From assembly GCA_902728285.1 (NCBI GenBank), contig CACVBU010000590.1, forward strand, positions 186,001 to 250,000: a stretch of DNA of 64,000 nucleotides, written 5' to 3'. Positions 23,501 to 38,500 of this stretch are shown here, piece after piece (the first letter of the stretch is position 1; each line of letters opens with the position of its first letter). The stretch comes from Clytia hemisphaerica (lineage: Eukaryota > Cnidaria > Hydrozoa > Leptothecata > Clytiidae). The notes beneath the pieces are model-generated. The model was not told the DNA's origin. It saw only the letters and a list, made by a program, of their open reading frames with translations, and did no database searches. Made by a program: the position numbers and the translations under genes.

Positions 23501-26500
23501 TCTTCGGGTTCACTGAAACACAAGAGACTCCTCCCCTACGGTATTTAACAAGCATCGAGTCCCCTTCCATAGGGATGTTGGTCCAATATAAAGGGTAAGC
23601 CTCCCCTTTCACTAAGGGTTCCATCCCTAGGGAAAGTGTATCTTTAGTAACGAATGAATTGGGTAATTGTGTTACAGCCATGTTGAGGCTAAAATTCGGC
23701 AATTCCTGAATGTAGGGTGTGTAGAGCTGAACAAAAGAAGCCCATTGTTTGAGAGCCTCTAAGTCTTCTGTATCTTTGAGAGTAGCCAAAGCAACTGAGT
23801 AATCCTCGCTTAAGCTTTGCTGTTGCTTGGCAACAATGCGGTTTTTAACGAAGTAAAGATTTCTTAGACTTATTTTCAAGCTTTCCAAAGGTGTATCTTG
23901 GTTTTGGTGAGCTTTGAGCTGATGGTAGACCAGCTGCTCTAAGATGTTATCAAAATACGCTGGAGGTTCCTCTTGAGGTGTTTCACAACATTGCTTGATG
24001 ATAATGTCTTGGAAAAAATCTCTCATACACGCGTGTGTTTCCTGCTCGAAGGATTCCGTCATAAATTTTTGGCGCACAGCATATTTGAGCTGGTCGTGGA
24101 AGAATCGAAGATAGCCACCTCCCCCTAAAATATAGCATCTTTTTTTAGAATACAGCAAAAGCTCCATAGCTGAAATCCTGCTAACACACAACATTTTTGC
24201 AACGTTCATCTAACGTTATATGGACATTGTGAACATTAGATAAATGTTGAAAAAAGTGCTATGCCAGCTGGGAAAGCCTATCAAGCAGAGTCTTCGATCA
24301 CACAAAAAAACAAAATTCTAATCTGTCTATCACGTCATTGAACTAAACACATTTCTCATCAATCATGTATCATACCTCTTGAGATCACCATGATATCACG
24401 CCAAAAAATGCCCTATTACGCCACACCACGTAAACCATTGGAGAGGGGCTAATATCTCTAGCCACTAATCCTTTCTTGATTCAAAACAAACATTTATCAA
24501 CATAGTCTCTACAAACTACAAACTAAGTTTTCATCGCTCTGACAACCTTTAGTTTTCCGAGCGTGTTCCAATTATTGAACCTTTCTACTGGCAATTGTTT
24601 ATCCTATTATTAACAATTATCTTTAGGTATCTTCCTAATTGCCAGTACTTCCATTACTTACCGGCTGCTAAGAAATGAGAAATCGAATCATAAATCCTTG
24701 GGAAATTTGCATCGTACAAAAATTGTCCATCGCCTTTTTCTCTTTGTTCTTTGTAATGCAGAAGGTCATTTATTTGGTTCTCTAGCAAGCCATCTTTTGA
24801 AACACAGATTAATCCTGCTACGTCATGCACGAATAATTTGCCGTAAGTTATTGACCAATCGTCTAAGAGGAAGCTAAACAGATCTGTAATGCTGTTTGGT
24901 AGATTCTCAATATACTGTGTCACCTTTTCGAAAATTCCAAACTTCCTCAAAGCCTCGCAAGCAGCAATTAAGTACAACGGACTTTGACTCTTAGACAATA
25001 TTATCTCCATTTGGTTGCCAACTTTCGAGTCTTCATTTTCGGTTAGCTTCTTGTTGAATCTTGCCAATGTTTCTCTGACCATTTCTTTCAAGTCTTCATG
25101 ACTCATGTTTTCAACAGGAAGACATTCTGCGTCAGGAGAAACATCGAGTGCATTTTGGAAGGTCCCATTTTCTTGATTCAATGTCGAGATCATGAATTTG
25201 AGATTCTTGGGAGCATCTTTTAACGGTAGCCACCACATATCCCAAGCGCCTATATAAAAGGGATTTATGGGAATTTTAGATTTTTCAGGGCTTTCTAGGT
25301 GATAATTCAATGCATTTTTGGGATATTGTAACATTACTGGACCCTCAAAAAATAGTGTTTAATGAATCCCCGATTTGAGTCTCTCAAAATTCTTCTAAAA
25401 CGTTCACACTTAAATATTTCTAGCTTTGAACTTAAGTAGCTAAGACTTTTTGCAACTGCAGTTGAGGGCGATCCGAGGGCTCCCTTTTTGTTAATTGTCT
25501 ATCCAAAGGAAGACAATTAAGACAAATCTTGTCCCTGGCTTTCTCTATTTACCCTAGACCCCTCTCTTTTACTAGTTACTAAACCTCAAGCAGAGAGACA
25601 TTAACAAACATTCTGGGGTTTTCGGTCCATACCAAGGTTACCTCGGCAGAGATATACCCCATAAAACATAAAACATACCTAGCCCGCTGTGGAATTGATT
25701 GACAGCATCAATAATAATAACGAATAATTTATCTGGATATTGATTTGCACTTTCGATCAGAAATTCGTGATGTTCTTGTTTCAATTCTGAAGCATTTCCA
25801 GTAAATTCTTTGGACAATTTGGTTTCACCCCTATCTCGTCTGTATTTTCTCAAATTCATTTGAAGTCTTCGCATCATTCCTGAAAGAAAAATTCTTGACC
25901 TTAAAAATATTACCTCGCTCGAATATTGATCCATAGATGTTCATGTAAAAATAAACAAGCCTTGGCTCAACTTTTTAGTCTAAAGCAAGAAGGATATCAC
26001 TAAATACTCCTTTCTAGGATAGTATCGTTTTATTCTACTCACAAATTAGGGAAATAATTCGAAACGGGGCATAATAATTATTATTTTGAAAAAGTTGTGA
26101 TATTAGTTTGAAAAACACTATACCAAGTAAAGGTGAGCCTAAGGCTAGACTACTAAACCACGTCGTTGTATTTCGCTGCAACTTAATCTTGCAATGAGCT
26201 CTATGTCTATATGTTCACTGAATACAATGTCAATTTCATTGTCAATGTCTTTCCAAACCACTCGCCCGCGGAAATTTCTATTTTTATAAGAACTCTTTAT
26301 AGCACTATTCCCGCATTCCTGTGTCCAAGGAAAGACAGACGCTTGCTAATCTAACTTAAGGCGAATGTTTTGCTAGTCTTTGTTCCCGTGCGAACAGGAT
26401 GAGCTGAAAACGAGCACCTTACCTTCTAAAAGACTCGAACTAGGGCAAGAATCAACAGCGTGGATAAACAAAAAGTCGTTTGTCTTTTCTACTCGACTCA

Positions 26501-29500
26501 TACAATCGACTGCAATTTTTGCCAACAAACCAGATTTTCCACACCCCGGTTCACCATGTAAAATCAGTGTGTTTGGGTAACCGCTAGTAAGACAGTGTTG
26601 ATATGCTTTGTTAACAAGACCTTTACGACCAACAAATGTAGCAGCCTTTAATTTTACGGCGTTTCTATGTTGTATTGATTCTAGTGCGTAACTATAGAAA
26701 AAATGATAAAAATAAAAATTATTTGAATTGGAATGAATTGTGTTTTTAAATTCTCTTGTAAGTATCTCGATATATTTTGCAGGGGAACCAAAAAAGTAAC
26801 TTTTTATATTATCCAATTAAATGTTGGAAAGATATTCACGAGTGGAATATTACCAAATTGAAAACAACAAAAAAGTGCAAAATGAAGATGAAAAATGAAG
26901 AAGAAAAAAATAAACTTCGTGTAGAGTGTGCTGTGGTTTAAATTTAGAAGATTATAACTATTTATCAAGGAATTTAGCATTCGAAAAATTATCAAAATTA
27001 GAAATTATTAGAAAAAAAACTTTTAGACTGTAAAAAATGAGGAGTGTATATTTAATTCGATCCAAAGAAAACACGTACTTGTCAACTTGTGTCGTATCAA
27101 TCGAAGAATAATTCGATAAAATTGACTCCATTAAATCTTCCTCGACCTGTTTTTCAAAATCTTCCAATTTCTTCACGTAACCAACTCCAAAACTTCTGGC
27201 ATTTTCTCTTTTTAAGGTTATTTTTGCGTCACAATATTGAGCGCTGTACTCTGACCATTTTATCTCTGGATGACCCTGGATAAACCTAAAAAAAGAATCA
27301 ACAAATTTGAAGATTTGGATTTCAGAGCTAACAATATATGTTATGTATATGAAGGGGAGAAAGTGCCTATTTTGCAACATTAAAAAAGAGCGACAAATTT
27401 CACCATCCCAACCCCGACCGAAAGTTAAGAGCGAGGACTTAAAACAATCTGGAAATTATGTAAAAATACCCACAAAATGGTAAAAAAAAACGAACTTTCT
27501 AAGAACAATTTTAGGCTTCAAACTTAAAAAATTAAGAACATCAGAAGGTTTAAAAGGTTTTGGTATTCTTATAAAAAAGGTTTACACCGAGGGCAGGGGG
27601 GGGGGCAAATCACTCGAAAAATGGTGTGCGAGATTTATGATTTACTTTTGATTTATGATTTATTTTTGATTTATGATTTATTTTAGATTTACTTTTGATT
27701 TATGAATTATTTTTTATTTCTGATTTATTTCTGATTTATTTTTGATTTATGATTTATTTATGATTTATTTTTGAATTATTTTAGATTTATCTCTAATTTA
27801 TGAATAGGAGTAATTTTATGGATGCATTTTTTCAAATTACAACGAACTGATAATCAAAATAAGTGTCAAAATTTTTTAAAAAGTTGAAAAGTCAATTTTT
27901 TTCGAAAGATTTTTTATTTATTTTTTATTTATTTCTGATTTATTTTTGATTTATGATTTATTTATGATTTATTTTTGAATTATTTTAGATTTATCTCTAA
28001 TTTATGAATAGGAGTAATTTTATGGAAGCATTTTTTCAAATTACAACGAACTGATAATCAAAATAAGTGCCAAAAAATTTAAAAAGTTGAAAAGTCAATT
28101 TTTTTCGAAAGGTTTTTTATTTATTTTTTATTTATTTTTTATTTTTGATTTATTTTTGATTCATAAAATTGCGTACGAAATTTATTTTAGTGATTTGCCC
28201 CTCGGTTTACGCAGGCTACCTCACAATACTTACTCGTTCAAAGCATCTCTATCCTTTTTATAAGCAGAAGCATTTTTATTCACGTTGTATTGGAATTTCA
28301 ATTGCAGATCTTCCATCTCTTTTTCCACATACTCAAATTCAAAAATCCATCGAAATTCTTCTGGGAATTTTACACCTTAAAAATGAAGGAAATATGTTCC
28401 GAGATTTTACCGATCTTTTTCCTCGGAAAAATATTACGGAAAAATCTCGAAACGGGTAAAATATCGAGTTTATCGTCAAGCTGTAAACGTTTCGAATTTT
28501 AGAAGGAAGAAATGATTGTTGAAGAATTGATGCTTCAAAGTCAAGGAAGTATTTTTGTTGAGAATTGGGAGAGAACTTTTATAAAGATCGCTCGTCATAT
28601 GGTTTAATACAAGACACAAGAAGCCGGAGCGGCCAGCTGACGTGGCAATAACCGAATGTCGTTCGTAACGGGTTCCTTAAGGGCTCTGACCATAGTGAAT
28701 TTTTCAAAATTGCCGTGTTTAAAATGTGTTTTCTGACTGATGTAACCAACAAAACTATGGCATGTTATACATTTTCTGTTAGACAAACTATTCCTGAATC
28801 TGAAAACTCAAAAATTGCATTGAAAAAATTTGATGAAGAAGAAAATGAAGACTTTTGCGAGGAAGAGTATTTCAACTTTGAAGAGCTTAGTTTCGGCGAA
28901 GAAAAAACATTTTGAAAAAATTTTCGCAGTAGATGGTGTATCTTTTACCGAACAAAATACCGAAAATTTTTGTAAATGCTTTTTTGTCTCGAAATCTTCA
29001 AAATAGTGATTCATCAATTTTTCATATGGATTTTTCTTAAAAATACATTCATAACTTTTGACACATCTTTTTAGAAAAATTTTCCGCAAAATTTAAAATA
29101 GTTCAATTCTTTGCGGAAAGTTTGAAAAAAGTTCGAAACAAAAAGGTTAATTACCTATTAAAACTTAGCACTTTTTATAAAAGAAGGTGATGCAACATAT
29201 TATTAACGTCTTTTTAAAGCTCATAACGTCATTTTTGCAATTAGGTTCTTAATTACTCTTAAGGGGTTTGATTAAAAAGCAATTTATAAAGGCGATTCTT
29301 TGTTAAAAGTGTTAAAGAATTTAAAACATAACTTTTATGTTCAGATACTAAAATCGATTTTCTGACTATGGTCAGAGCCCTTAAGTGACGCAAAGAAATT
29401 TCCTTCCCATCCTCCACTCTGAGCTTCTATTTTCGTACTGCTAAGTTTTGAAAGTTTTTGATGCATTTCCCAAAATTTCGAAACTTTTGCCGCTGATGGG

Positions 29501-32500
29501 ATTCGAACCCACTATATACAAAGTATCTATGTTCAGAACGCCAGCGCCTTAACCACTCGGCCATCGAATCACAACTACATTAAGGAGTTCAAAGTACTTT
29601 ATAAACATGATATTTACTCCAAACTCTACCCGGGGGCTAAAACCCTAACCAGGGGTTAACTCCCATCCCCAACCCTAGCCCTAACCCTACCTGAAACAAC
29701 CCTTTCATCTAACCGGGAAATTTGACTCTACTACCAATTCAATCCAAAACATAGGTCAAACATCGCGCGGGTAGGCGGGGCAAAAATTCTAGATCGGCGG
29801 TTGGTTTAGCCTGGACTTGTTAATTTATTGCGCGCACAGGCCTCGACAAAGACAAAATCTTTTCGATCAGTTGCTTTTTAAAGGTCCATTCTGCTGCGCG
29901 CTGGACCAATTAAGTTTCCCTTCTTATGAGACATATTATTGGCAATTGGTATAATTGGTAACTGTTTGGTTATCACACGGGCGAATTTACCAAAAACTGA
30001 AAATATTTGGGTCGTCTCAAGTAGTTTTATAATAATTTCTTTTAAGTTCATCACATTTGATTTTAGTGTCTTTTATGGAAGCGCTCCAAAGTAAAAGTTA
30101 ATCTAAAAATATTTTTGTTGCATTTCTCCCTTTGACTCCCAGTCAGTTCTTTGTTTTGATTTTTCTCCCTTCGTTTACCCAGTCCCCCAAAAGTCAACGC
30201 GGTCATATTTGCAGACTAGAGAAATATGAAATATCACAATTATTGTTATATGTTCTCGACCAATCAAAATGCTTACATTTTTTTGGGTCGGCAATAATAA
30301 TAGATATAGAGTAAGTTTTCTAGTGTCACATAAAGGTTTTATTTTTACATAAGTGTTACCGTCTCATATCAGACACATATTTATCACAGGATGCTGATGT
30401 AAACAAAAAAGTTATTCTTTCTCTCTTTCTGAGCATCTTGCTCCACATCCGTGTCAATCAAATTCGAAAAAGCTTGTAAATTAAAATTGATGAGTAAGCA
30501 AATTATATCAATCTTACCAAAAGCTTTACATTAATTTGAAATTTTAAAATTAGAACATAAATACACTCCTGTCTCACTGACCAGGTGAAAATATTATATT
30601 AGCCAGCGGGGATAAAGTGCAGAGACTGAATTGAATAAAAATGGGAATGAAAAAGTTTCTTGCTTTTCTAAATTGAAGATTTATTATCTATAACTCACAG
30701 AATTCACTGATGATGATGATTGGTGCCTGAGCACCATGAAACATAGATATTGTGTCAACTCTTTATCATAACTCATAAAATTCTATGTTTTACAGTGGTG
30801 ACGAGGATAAAAGGGTTGAAATTTGTGGGAAATTTTCTCACTGGGGAAGACGATTTCTTTGGCACATTTTACGGATGAGCAGGGGTCTAAATAAGTCTGT
30901 GATAAGGAGTATGATATCGATTCACCGTGTCTTTATAATGACATTTACACAATAGATGTTAAAATAAGTCACTTGAGAAAACTAAATTTAACGACATACA
31001 ACATCATTTAACTGAAAATATAAGAATGCAAATATATTATATTTCCAACAAACTCACCTTTTGGCTCATTAGGTAAATCCATCATATTTCTTTTGTAGAA
31101 AAAAACAGTGGGCGATTTGCGTTTGATTTTGCCAGATTGCGAAGCTTGGATTGCTTCTAGAGATGTGATGCTGACTTTTTTGCCGTAACTGTCGAATCTT
31201 TCAATCCAGTCGTATAATCTGAAAATCGGAATATCTTGAGAAATCAGAGGTTACCAAAATAACCAAAATACAGTACGAGGCTGCGCTTATTCAATCTCTA
31301 GATTTTAATAAACAGAGTCGATACTTTCAGATTTTACTATAATGCACATGATACAATCGAATTAGAATGAAAAGGGACACCATATTGGCATATTTTTCTT
31401 TCTGATACGATTGTATCATGTCAATCAGTAAAATCAAGAAGTGTTGTAAATGACTTTGACATTGCTGAAGTTGAGAGAGTCAGATGACCGTGGACCTCAA
31501 GAAAGTAGTCGAAAGACTATTCAAAAGTCCTAAATTATCATCCGCATAAAATATCGACTCTGTCCATCAACATCTAGAGAATAAACGAGCGGTTTCGGTA
31601 ATGATAATTTTATGATGGACATGATATAATCGTATCAGAAACAAACATATGCTCATATGCGTCATACCTTGTTTACTCTGAACAAACAATACACCTTTTC
31701 GACCGTAGTCGCGCGATCAGGCGCGTGTCACTTAATTATTTAATCATCCCCCTAAACTCGATCCAATCCTTTTTTCTATTTTGACACATTTTTCTATTGT
31801 CTATAGGTGCGAAAAAAGGACTTGAAGGGTTTTAGTGGGATAAAACGGACAAAAGAATCCCGCGTGGTAATTGGCGGCTCCGTTCGAAAAGGTGTATTAG
31901 TAGAATTTATATCACCGTCACGTGCGCGATATGTACTAGTTATCGCATGACTTCGAGTGCAATACGAGAAATATTTTACGAGTTCCGAGATTTTTACGTA
32001 ATATTTTTCCGAGCCTTTAAGCGAGGAAAAATATCAGTAAAATCTCGGAACGAGTAAAATATCGAGTATTGCACGAGAAGTCGTGTGATAACTAATTTAT
32101 TGTCGACTCAAAAAATTGTCCTCTTTTTGTTTTAAAACTTACTTCCGCCCTCTTCTGCTTCTGTGTAGTTTCGAATGTTTTTATTCGAAAATCTAATTCG
32201 AACGCTAGATTCGAACAAAAACATTCGATAACTTCCCGCCGAAAATATTCACACAAAAACAAAACTTTTTCGATCATTTTCGATCCAGAAGTTTTGTTTT
32301 GAAGAGTTGCAGATATTTCAGAGATGTATTTGAAAGTTTCTAGATTGATAATTCAAAATGCAGATGATGTACAGTATTGTTTCGATAGAGGACAAACCCT
32401 CCATCACTGGATTAATCAGATTGATAACATTCAGTCTTTTTCTATGTTTTTGTTTCGATGACATGGCCATGGGAAAGAATAGCAGAGGAAAGGAGTCCCA

Positions 32501-35500
32501 CGATGGAAATGTATGCTTGTAATAATGGTTAAAGAACAACATTTTTTCAACAGCAATACAATTTGGATACTTTTTTGATTATCTTCAAGCTCTAAATGTT
32601 TCGAATTTTAGAAGGAAGATGTAATGATTGTTGAGTTGAAAAGTCAAGGACGTATATAGTCGTAGACTACGTTGTTGTCGAGAACGAGAATTAGGAGAGA
32701 ACTTTTATAAAAATCACTCGTCATTTGGTTTAATACAAGACATTTCACTTTCCTTGTTATGTTATGTTATGGGAAATTTTATTGGCAAATATTCAAGAAT
32801 CTCAAGTTTTTTTCGTATGCATTGATAAAAAACTGTTTGGTTATCACAAATTTGCCAAAAGTTGAAAATATTTGGGTCGTGTCAAGTAGTTTTATAATAA
32901 TAAATTCTTAGTTCATCAGATTTGATTTTAGTGTCTTTTATGAAAGAACTCCAAAGTAAAAGTTAAACATATTTTTGTTGCGTTTTTCCCTTTGATTCCC
33001 AAGCCAGTTTCTCCTCCGAAAGTCAGTTCTTTTCGGCTGTTTTGTTTTGATTTTTCTCCCGCCGCTTACCCAGTCCCCCAAAAGTCAACGCGGTCATATT
33101 TCCAGACTAAAGAAATATGAAATATCGCAAATATCTCGATGCTCTCGACCAATCAAAACGCTGATATGGGTCGGCAATAAGATTCTTATAGTCATTCCTC
33201 ACAGGTTGATTTCAGAGAAAGCCAAACGGTTATGTACATGGTATTCTGTGCATGTCACGCTCTGCTCTAAAGAGTCCACCCTTGTTTTTACCACACTATA
33301 AGAAAGCCGCAGCTGGAATATGTCCCGTATTGTCTTTTCAGTTAGTTGCTATCTATCTCTGTCTCCGAGCTTTATAAGAACATCAAGATTGTCAGTTTAT
33401 CATCGGTTGATAATTTTTGAAATTTCTTTCTTATTTATCTTCACAAAAAGTTTTTTTATTGCTAGATATCTTTGAATCTGTACCCAATAGAACACTTGAA
33501 CTGATTTTGGACAGTTTTTCGCCAAAATTAAAATTATAAGAACTATATTCAAGATGACAACTTTCCTGTCAGTTTGAATGATAAATTTTGAAGGTGCTGG
33601 CTTTAAATCTTCACAGAATTATCTTGATGTACTATTTCATTGATTTCTAAAAAAATTTCACTGAAATGTTGTACTCTTAGGTGCCAAATAAACGGGGGGG
33701 GGGGGGTTAAAAAAGTTTTTCAAATTAAATAAACGGGGGGGACCTAATTACCGGGGGGTTGGAAAATGGACCTTTAAAAACCCTAAAAAGGGTCAAAATA
33801 GACTAAATTTAGGCTTTTTAGAGTAAAACAAGGAATTTTCCTTTTTGTAGCTGGGAATTTTTTCAAAAATTAATAAACGGGGGGGGGGTCCTAATAAGGT
33901 CCGGGGGGTTGGAAAAAAATCGAAAAATTAACAAGCGGGGGGGGCGTTTATTTGGCACCTAAGAGTAAAGGCATTTCGAGGCACTTTATTAATTTTTGAG
34001 TTCTTTCAGCCCAGCCATCTTGTGCTTGTTTAAATTTCTTAATGTTGATCTTTCCATAGAGGTATAAAGAAAGACAGGAGATGAATTTGTCGGTAATTGG
34101 TCGTTAAAGTCTTTTGATTTCTTTTATGTAATAAATCAAAAGAAATTCTAGGCTCGCCCGAAGAAATACGACTTTTTAGTAGAACTCAAGTTTGCTCTGA
34201 TCTGAACATTCTTACTATCAGTATCAGCATCGAAGATTTCTAGCCTTCTAATATACGAAAATAAAATAAAGTTTAGCTCCACGAAATAAGTTTGCGTTCA
34301 ATTTTGTCATCCATTAAATATTGTTTTGAAAAGATATTTTCTCCAGCCAGAAAATAAAAAGTTATGTATAAGCACACACAATTTCAGACCCAATTTGTAG
34401 ACAAAAAGTCGCTGGAGGTTGTTGGAGGAAAGTATTAAGCAATAGAGTTCACCTTGAAGAAAATGTTGATCGAAAAATTTTGTCCTTTGATGAAGGATTG
34501 CAAAGTTTACAGGCCTTTTTTTAATCCAAATATTTTCTTACACCAATGTCAGAAACAATAAATCTCGTCTCATCTTATTTCCAACACTTAAGTTAGCCAA
34601 TAAGATTTCACCTATCAACAAAAGAGCTCATTAAAAATGCACGATATATGAGATTATGAGCATGCATACCTCGTAATTTTTTTAATCGTAGGGCGAGCAT
34701 GGTTACAATGATCTTTCCTGCAAAATGATTTTATAATGCAAGTGTATTATCAACGGCATATCATTAATGTCTAAAACGCACTGAGAATTTTAAGTAGTAA
34801 CGACAAACCAATAAAATTTACCATTAAAGATGCTACATTACTGATTTCTTGAACAACAAATAGTCATCAAATACGACAGAGATAGAACAACAGAAATTCA
34901 GATGTTTTCATCCCAGCCGCGGCTTTCTTATACGTACTATGTTTTTACCAATATGCGTAAATTCCCAACAGGGATGTGGGCAGGAATGCTTTGTAGTTTC
35001 ACAAGAGCGGTGAAGGAAAACACTATAAATCAGATTTCGCAAAGGCTCAATAAGGAGAAAAATGAATTTTCTTTTAGCAAGAGTCATGCTCTACTTACTG
35101 AGGCTGCTCAAAACCATTTTCTGGTAAAAACTTATCCTGCACCCAACCATATCGATCTGTTCGAAGTCCCAAAAACCATGGCATGTACACGATATCGTCC
35201 CGACATTTATCAATCTGATTCAAACAAGTTTTTTGGATTTCTTCGCAATTTTTGCTCTCGTCAGCTAAAACTCCCCATCGAAGATCAACTGGTATAACTC
35301 GAATGAATTTGGAAGTTAATTTTCGATTGATGCTTGGAATGACACGTTGTACCTTTGGAAAACAATTGTAAAACTTGTGATTTGCGACTAAGAACTATCG
35401 TGAAAAGCACAGGTCGAAATCATATGTCGACGCTGTGACGACCAATCCAGATTCTATTCAGCGCGCAATCAACGAAGAGAAAAGTAACCATGACGACCAT

Positions 35501-38500
35501 CCAAGATCTTGGATGAAGTTCAAAGTTGATATTTTTATTCCAGTTGTTGAAAACACAACTCAAAAATGTAATCGATGCTTTTTAAAAAGAGTCAATGATA
35601 ACTTAAAGTCTGTCTATTAATTCGATTCAATTAAAGTGACATTTCCATAATTAAAAGTTTAGTAATTACTGTTATACATTTGGGGATCATGTAAAAGATT
35701 TCTTTTGAAAGAAACTCATTTCACTTACACTTGGAGGTTTCTGGGGAATTCGTAAATAGTTAATTGCATACTGATACAGTCTGCTAGACATTAATATGGT
35801 AATATTTGCTCTTCATCTTTGATTTTTTCTACAGTGATTAGATTGACACATGCGCGATAAAATTTCTATTATTGGTCCTCAGAGAATGAAATATTCCCAA
35901 CCTCTGATACTCAGGGTAACTAAGAACGCATAGCCCAAAGTGGGTGTACCGATTCTATTGTGAGTATATCATATACCTACCTCATTAATTTGATGAAGTG
36001 GTCCTAGTGTTTAAAAAAACTAACAAATGATTCGTACTAGAAGAGGTGGGGTTTTTTTTCGTTTGGAATAATAATGTTAATAGCTCCTGAAATCATGGAG
36101 GTGTAAACTTTTATTTAGCTCGTTCAAAATTGAATCAATTTTCGTTATCAATAAATGTGCTAACATGAGGAGGATCTTGAGAGCCAAATTTCATTCAAAT
36201 ATACCAACTAGATTGCATCCCCTTCTCACAAACCCACTGCACTGGGAACCCTTCTTACTGAAAAAATTAAAAATTATCCTCCAATTTTTTGCTCCACTGA
36301 AAATAATCAAATAAACCAATCCTCACTGTAAAATATTATGCTATTTTTTCCATCGTCACTGAATTTACTGACTTAAAAACAAAAGAAATTAAATCCCCGG
36401 TCATAAAAATTATGGGAATATCGATCCCCATCGAGTTTCAATCCGTTATTTTTACTCCCACTGGCTGTAAAAAACCTACAGGGTCTATGAGAAGAGGGTG
36501 TTAGATTAAAAGTTAAATGGTTGTCTAGGGTTGCACATGTAGGAAAAAACCTGAACCCGAACCTGAACCTGGTTCTGAACCACTGAAAAAAGGCTAGTAT
36601 GAGAAGGGTTAAGATATGATCAATATTTTCATATTTGTTCAAATTAGTTTGTTTACATACCAAGATATCTCTTTCAGAATGTGTATCAATGAAAGTAGAC
36701 GAAATGAAAAGTCGGATTTCAATCCAAGTTCCAACTTGACGTTCTTTTGCTTTCTCTTTTATTGCTTCGTGGTGAATCAAATTTTGAGATAACCATTCGT
36801 CCAATGAAATTTCTTCTACCTAGGGAACGTGTAAGGTTAAATTAACCAGGTTTTCTTTTGCACTTGATGGCCATTAAAGCATGATCAGAGTGGGTTTGCG
36901 AGCTACTTAAAAGGGCTCTGACCACAGTGAATTTTTCATAATTGCCGTGTTTAAAATGTGTTTTCTGACTGATGTAACCAACAAAACTATGGCATGTTAT
37001 ACATTTTCTGTTAGACAAACTATTCCTGAATCTGAAAATTCAAAAATTGCATTGAAAAAATTTGACGAAGAAGAAAATGAAGACTTTTGCGAGGAAGAGT
37101 ATTTCAACTTGGAAGAGCTTAGTTTCGGCGAAGAAAAAACATTTTGAAAACATTTTCGCAGTAGATGGTGTATCTTTTGCCGAACAAAATACCGAAAATT
37201 TTTGTAAATGCTTCTTTGTCTCGAAATCTTCAAAATAGTGGTTTTCATCAATTTTTCATCTGGATTTTGCTTAAAAAAACATTCATAACTTTTGACACAT
37301 CGTTTTAGAAAAATGTTCCGCAAAATTTAAAATAGTTCAATTCTTTGCGGACAGTGTAAAGAAATTTTGAAACAAAAAAGTTAATTACCCATTAAAACTA
37401 AGCACTTTTTGTAAAAGAGGGTGATGTAACATATTATTAACATCTTTTTAAAGTTCATAACATCCTTTTTGCAATTAAATTCTTAATTACTCTTTCGATT
37501 AAAAAGCAATTTATAAAGGCAATTCTTTGTTAAAAGTGTTAAGGAACCTGAAATATAACTGTTATGTTCAAATACCAAAATCAATTTTTGGACTATGGTC
37601 AGAGCCCTTAAGAAAGATTGAAAGTTCTGGGTCTATGAGTAAGTCTATGAGTAATACAATGACTTCAGACATTTGGCATCAATCATTCCTGGAAAATCTA
37701 ACCTAGTCCCCTAGCGACGGTAGTGCAATGGTAGAGCATCCGACTACGGTGCGCAAGGTTGTGGGTTTAACCCCCAGCCAGGTCTTACCAAAGATGTCCA
37801 AAATGGTATTTGATGTCTCTCTGCCTGATCCTCTAGCAAAAACGGTTTCTTAAATAGATGACGTATATAGGAAGTATATCTATGGAGGTCTGCGATTCAG
37901 ACTGAGTCCCCTCAAGCTTCAAGGGTCGACATATGTATGTCCCTTTCGAAGTATATCACTATCACACCAAAGGAGTTCTATCAATCACGTAGCACGCTTT
38001 TTGAAATTATATTTCATACCATCATGCCTAAAAAACACTTTTTTTAACAAGTCTTCAGTTAACCATGATACACGTTTTTTTCATAATAAAAAACTATGTA
38101 AGAACATAAAGCTTCAATGGCAAGAATGGCAAGAATGGTAAGAATGAGTTAAGAACATTTTAAAGGCTTTGCAGACTCTAAAAAAGCCAATTTCTTAGGA
38201 AAATGGACAAAAATACATAAAGAATAGGGAAAATAACAACATGTTAAGAACATTTTTAGGCTTGAAACTCAAAAAGTTAAGAACATCTGAAGGCTTCGCA
38301 AATTTTACACGTTCTAATAAAAAAACGTATATTAAGAACAAGTTAAGAACATTTTAACCCTATTCAACCTAGGCTTTTAGGGGTGGTCCAAACCTAGGGG
38401 GGGGGCTTTTCCTGTACCACCCCTTAACTTTTGATCTAGTGGGTCTTTTTGGATGAAATTTGGCACATAAGATCCTTGTCACATAAGGTAACTTTTGACA

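Larger units (their letters stand above)
28450..30300. repeat. Dispersed repeat, copy 1 (interrupted), of 32580-33185
   Basis: 28495-28618 (gtttcgaattttagaaggaag ... tggtttaatacaagaca) and 29960-30300 (aactgtttggttatcac ... gggtcggcaataa) correspond to 32597-32740 and 32825-33181. Copy 1 is split by the TTAA element at 28681-29380 and more unrelated DNA. The shared 3-prime part encodes SPKSQRGHI in both copies but I do not recognise it. Confidence 0.65.

Noticed and set aside
27600..28170. Regularly spaced gatttattttt units resembling a CRISPR-like array.
   Set aside because: Units are irregular, without unique spacers, and lie inside a TIR element in a eukaryotic intron.
29490..29574. A functional tRNA-Ser/Leu gene on the minus strand.
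   Set aside because: A and B boxes are good, but the acceptor ends do not pair and no anticodon stem forms.
34902..35297. A 131-codon plus-strand open frame that appeared to be interrupted by the TIR element at 33292-34941 and to continue upstream of it.
   Set aside because: The opposite strand encodes NACHT/WD40 exon 35099-35352 with DLRWGV and DRYGW and matching splice sites and phase; the plus frame is its antisense shadow.
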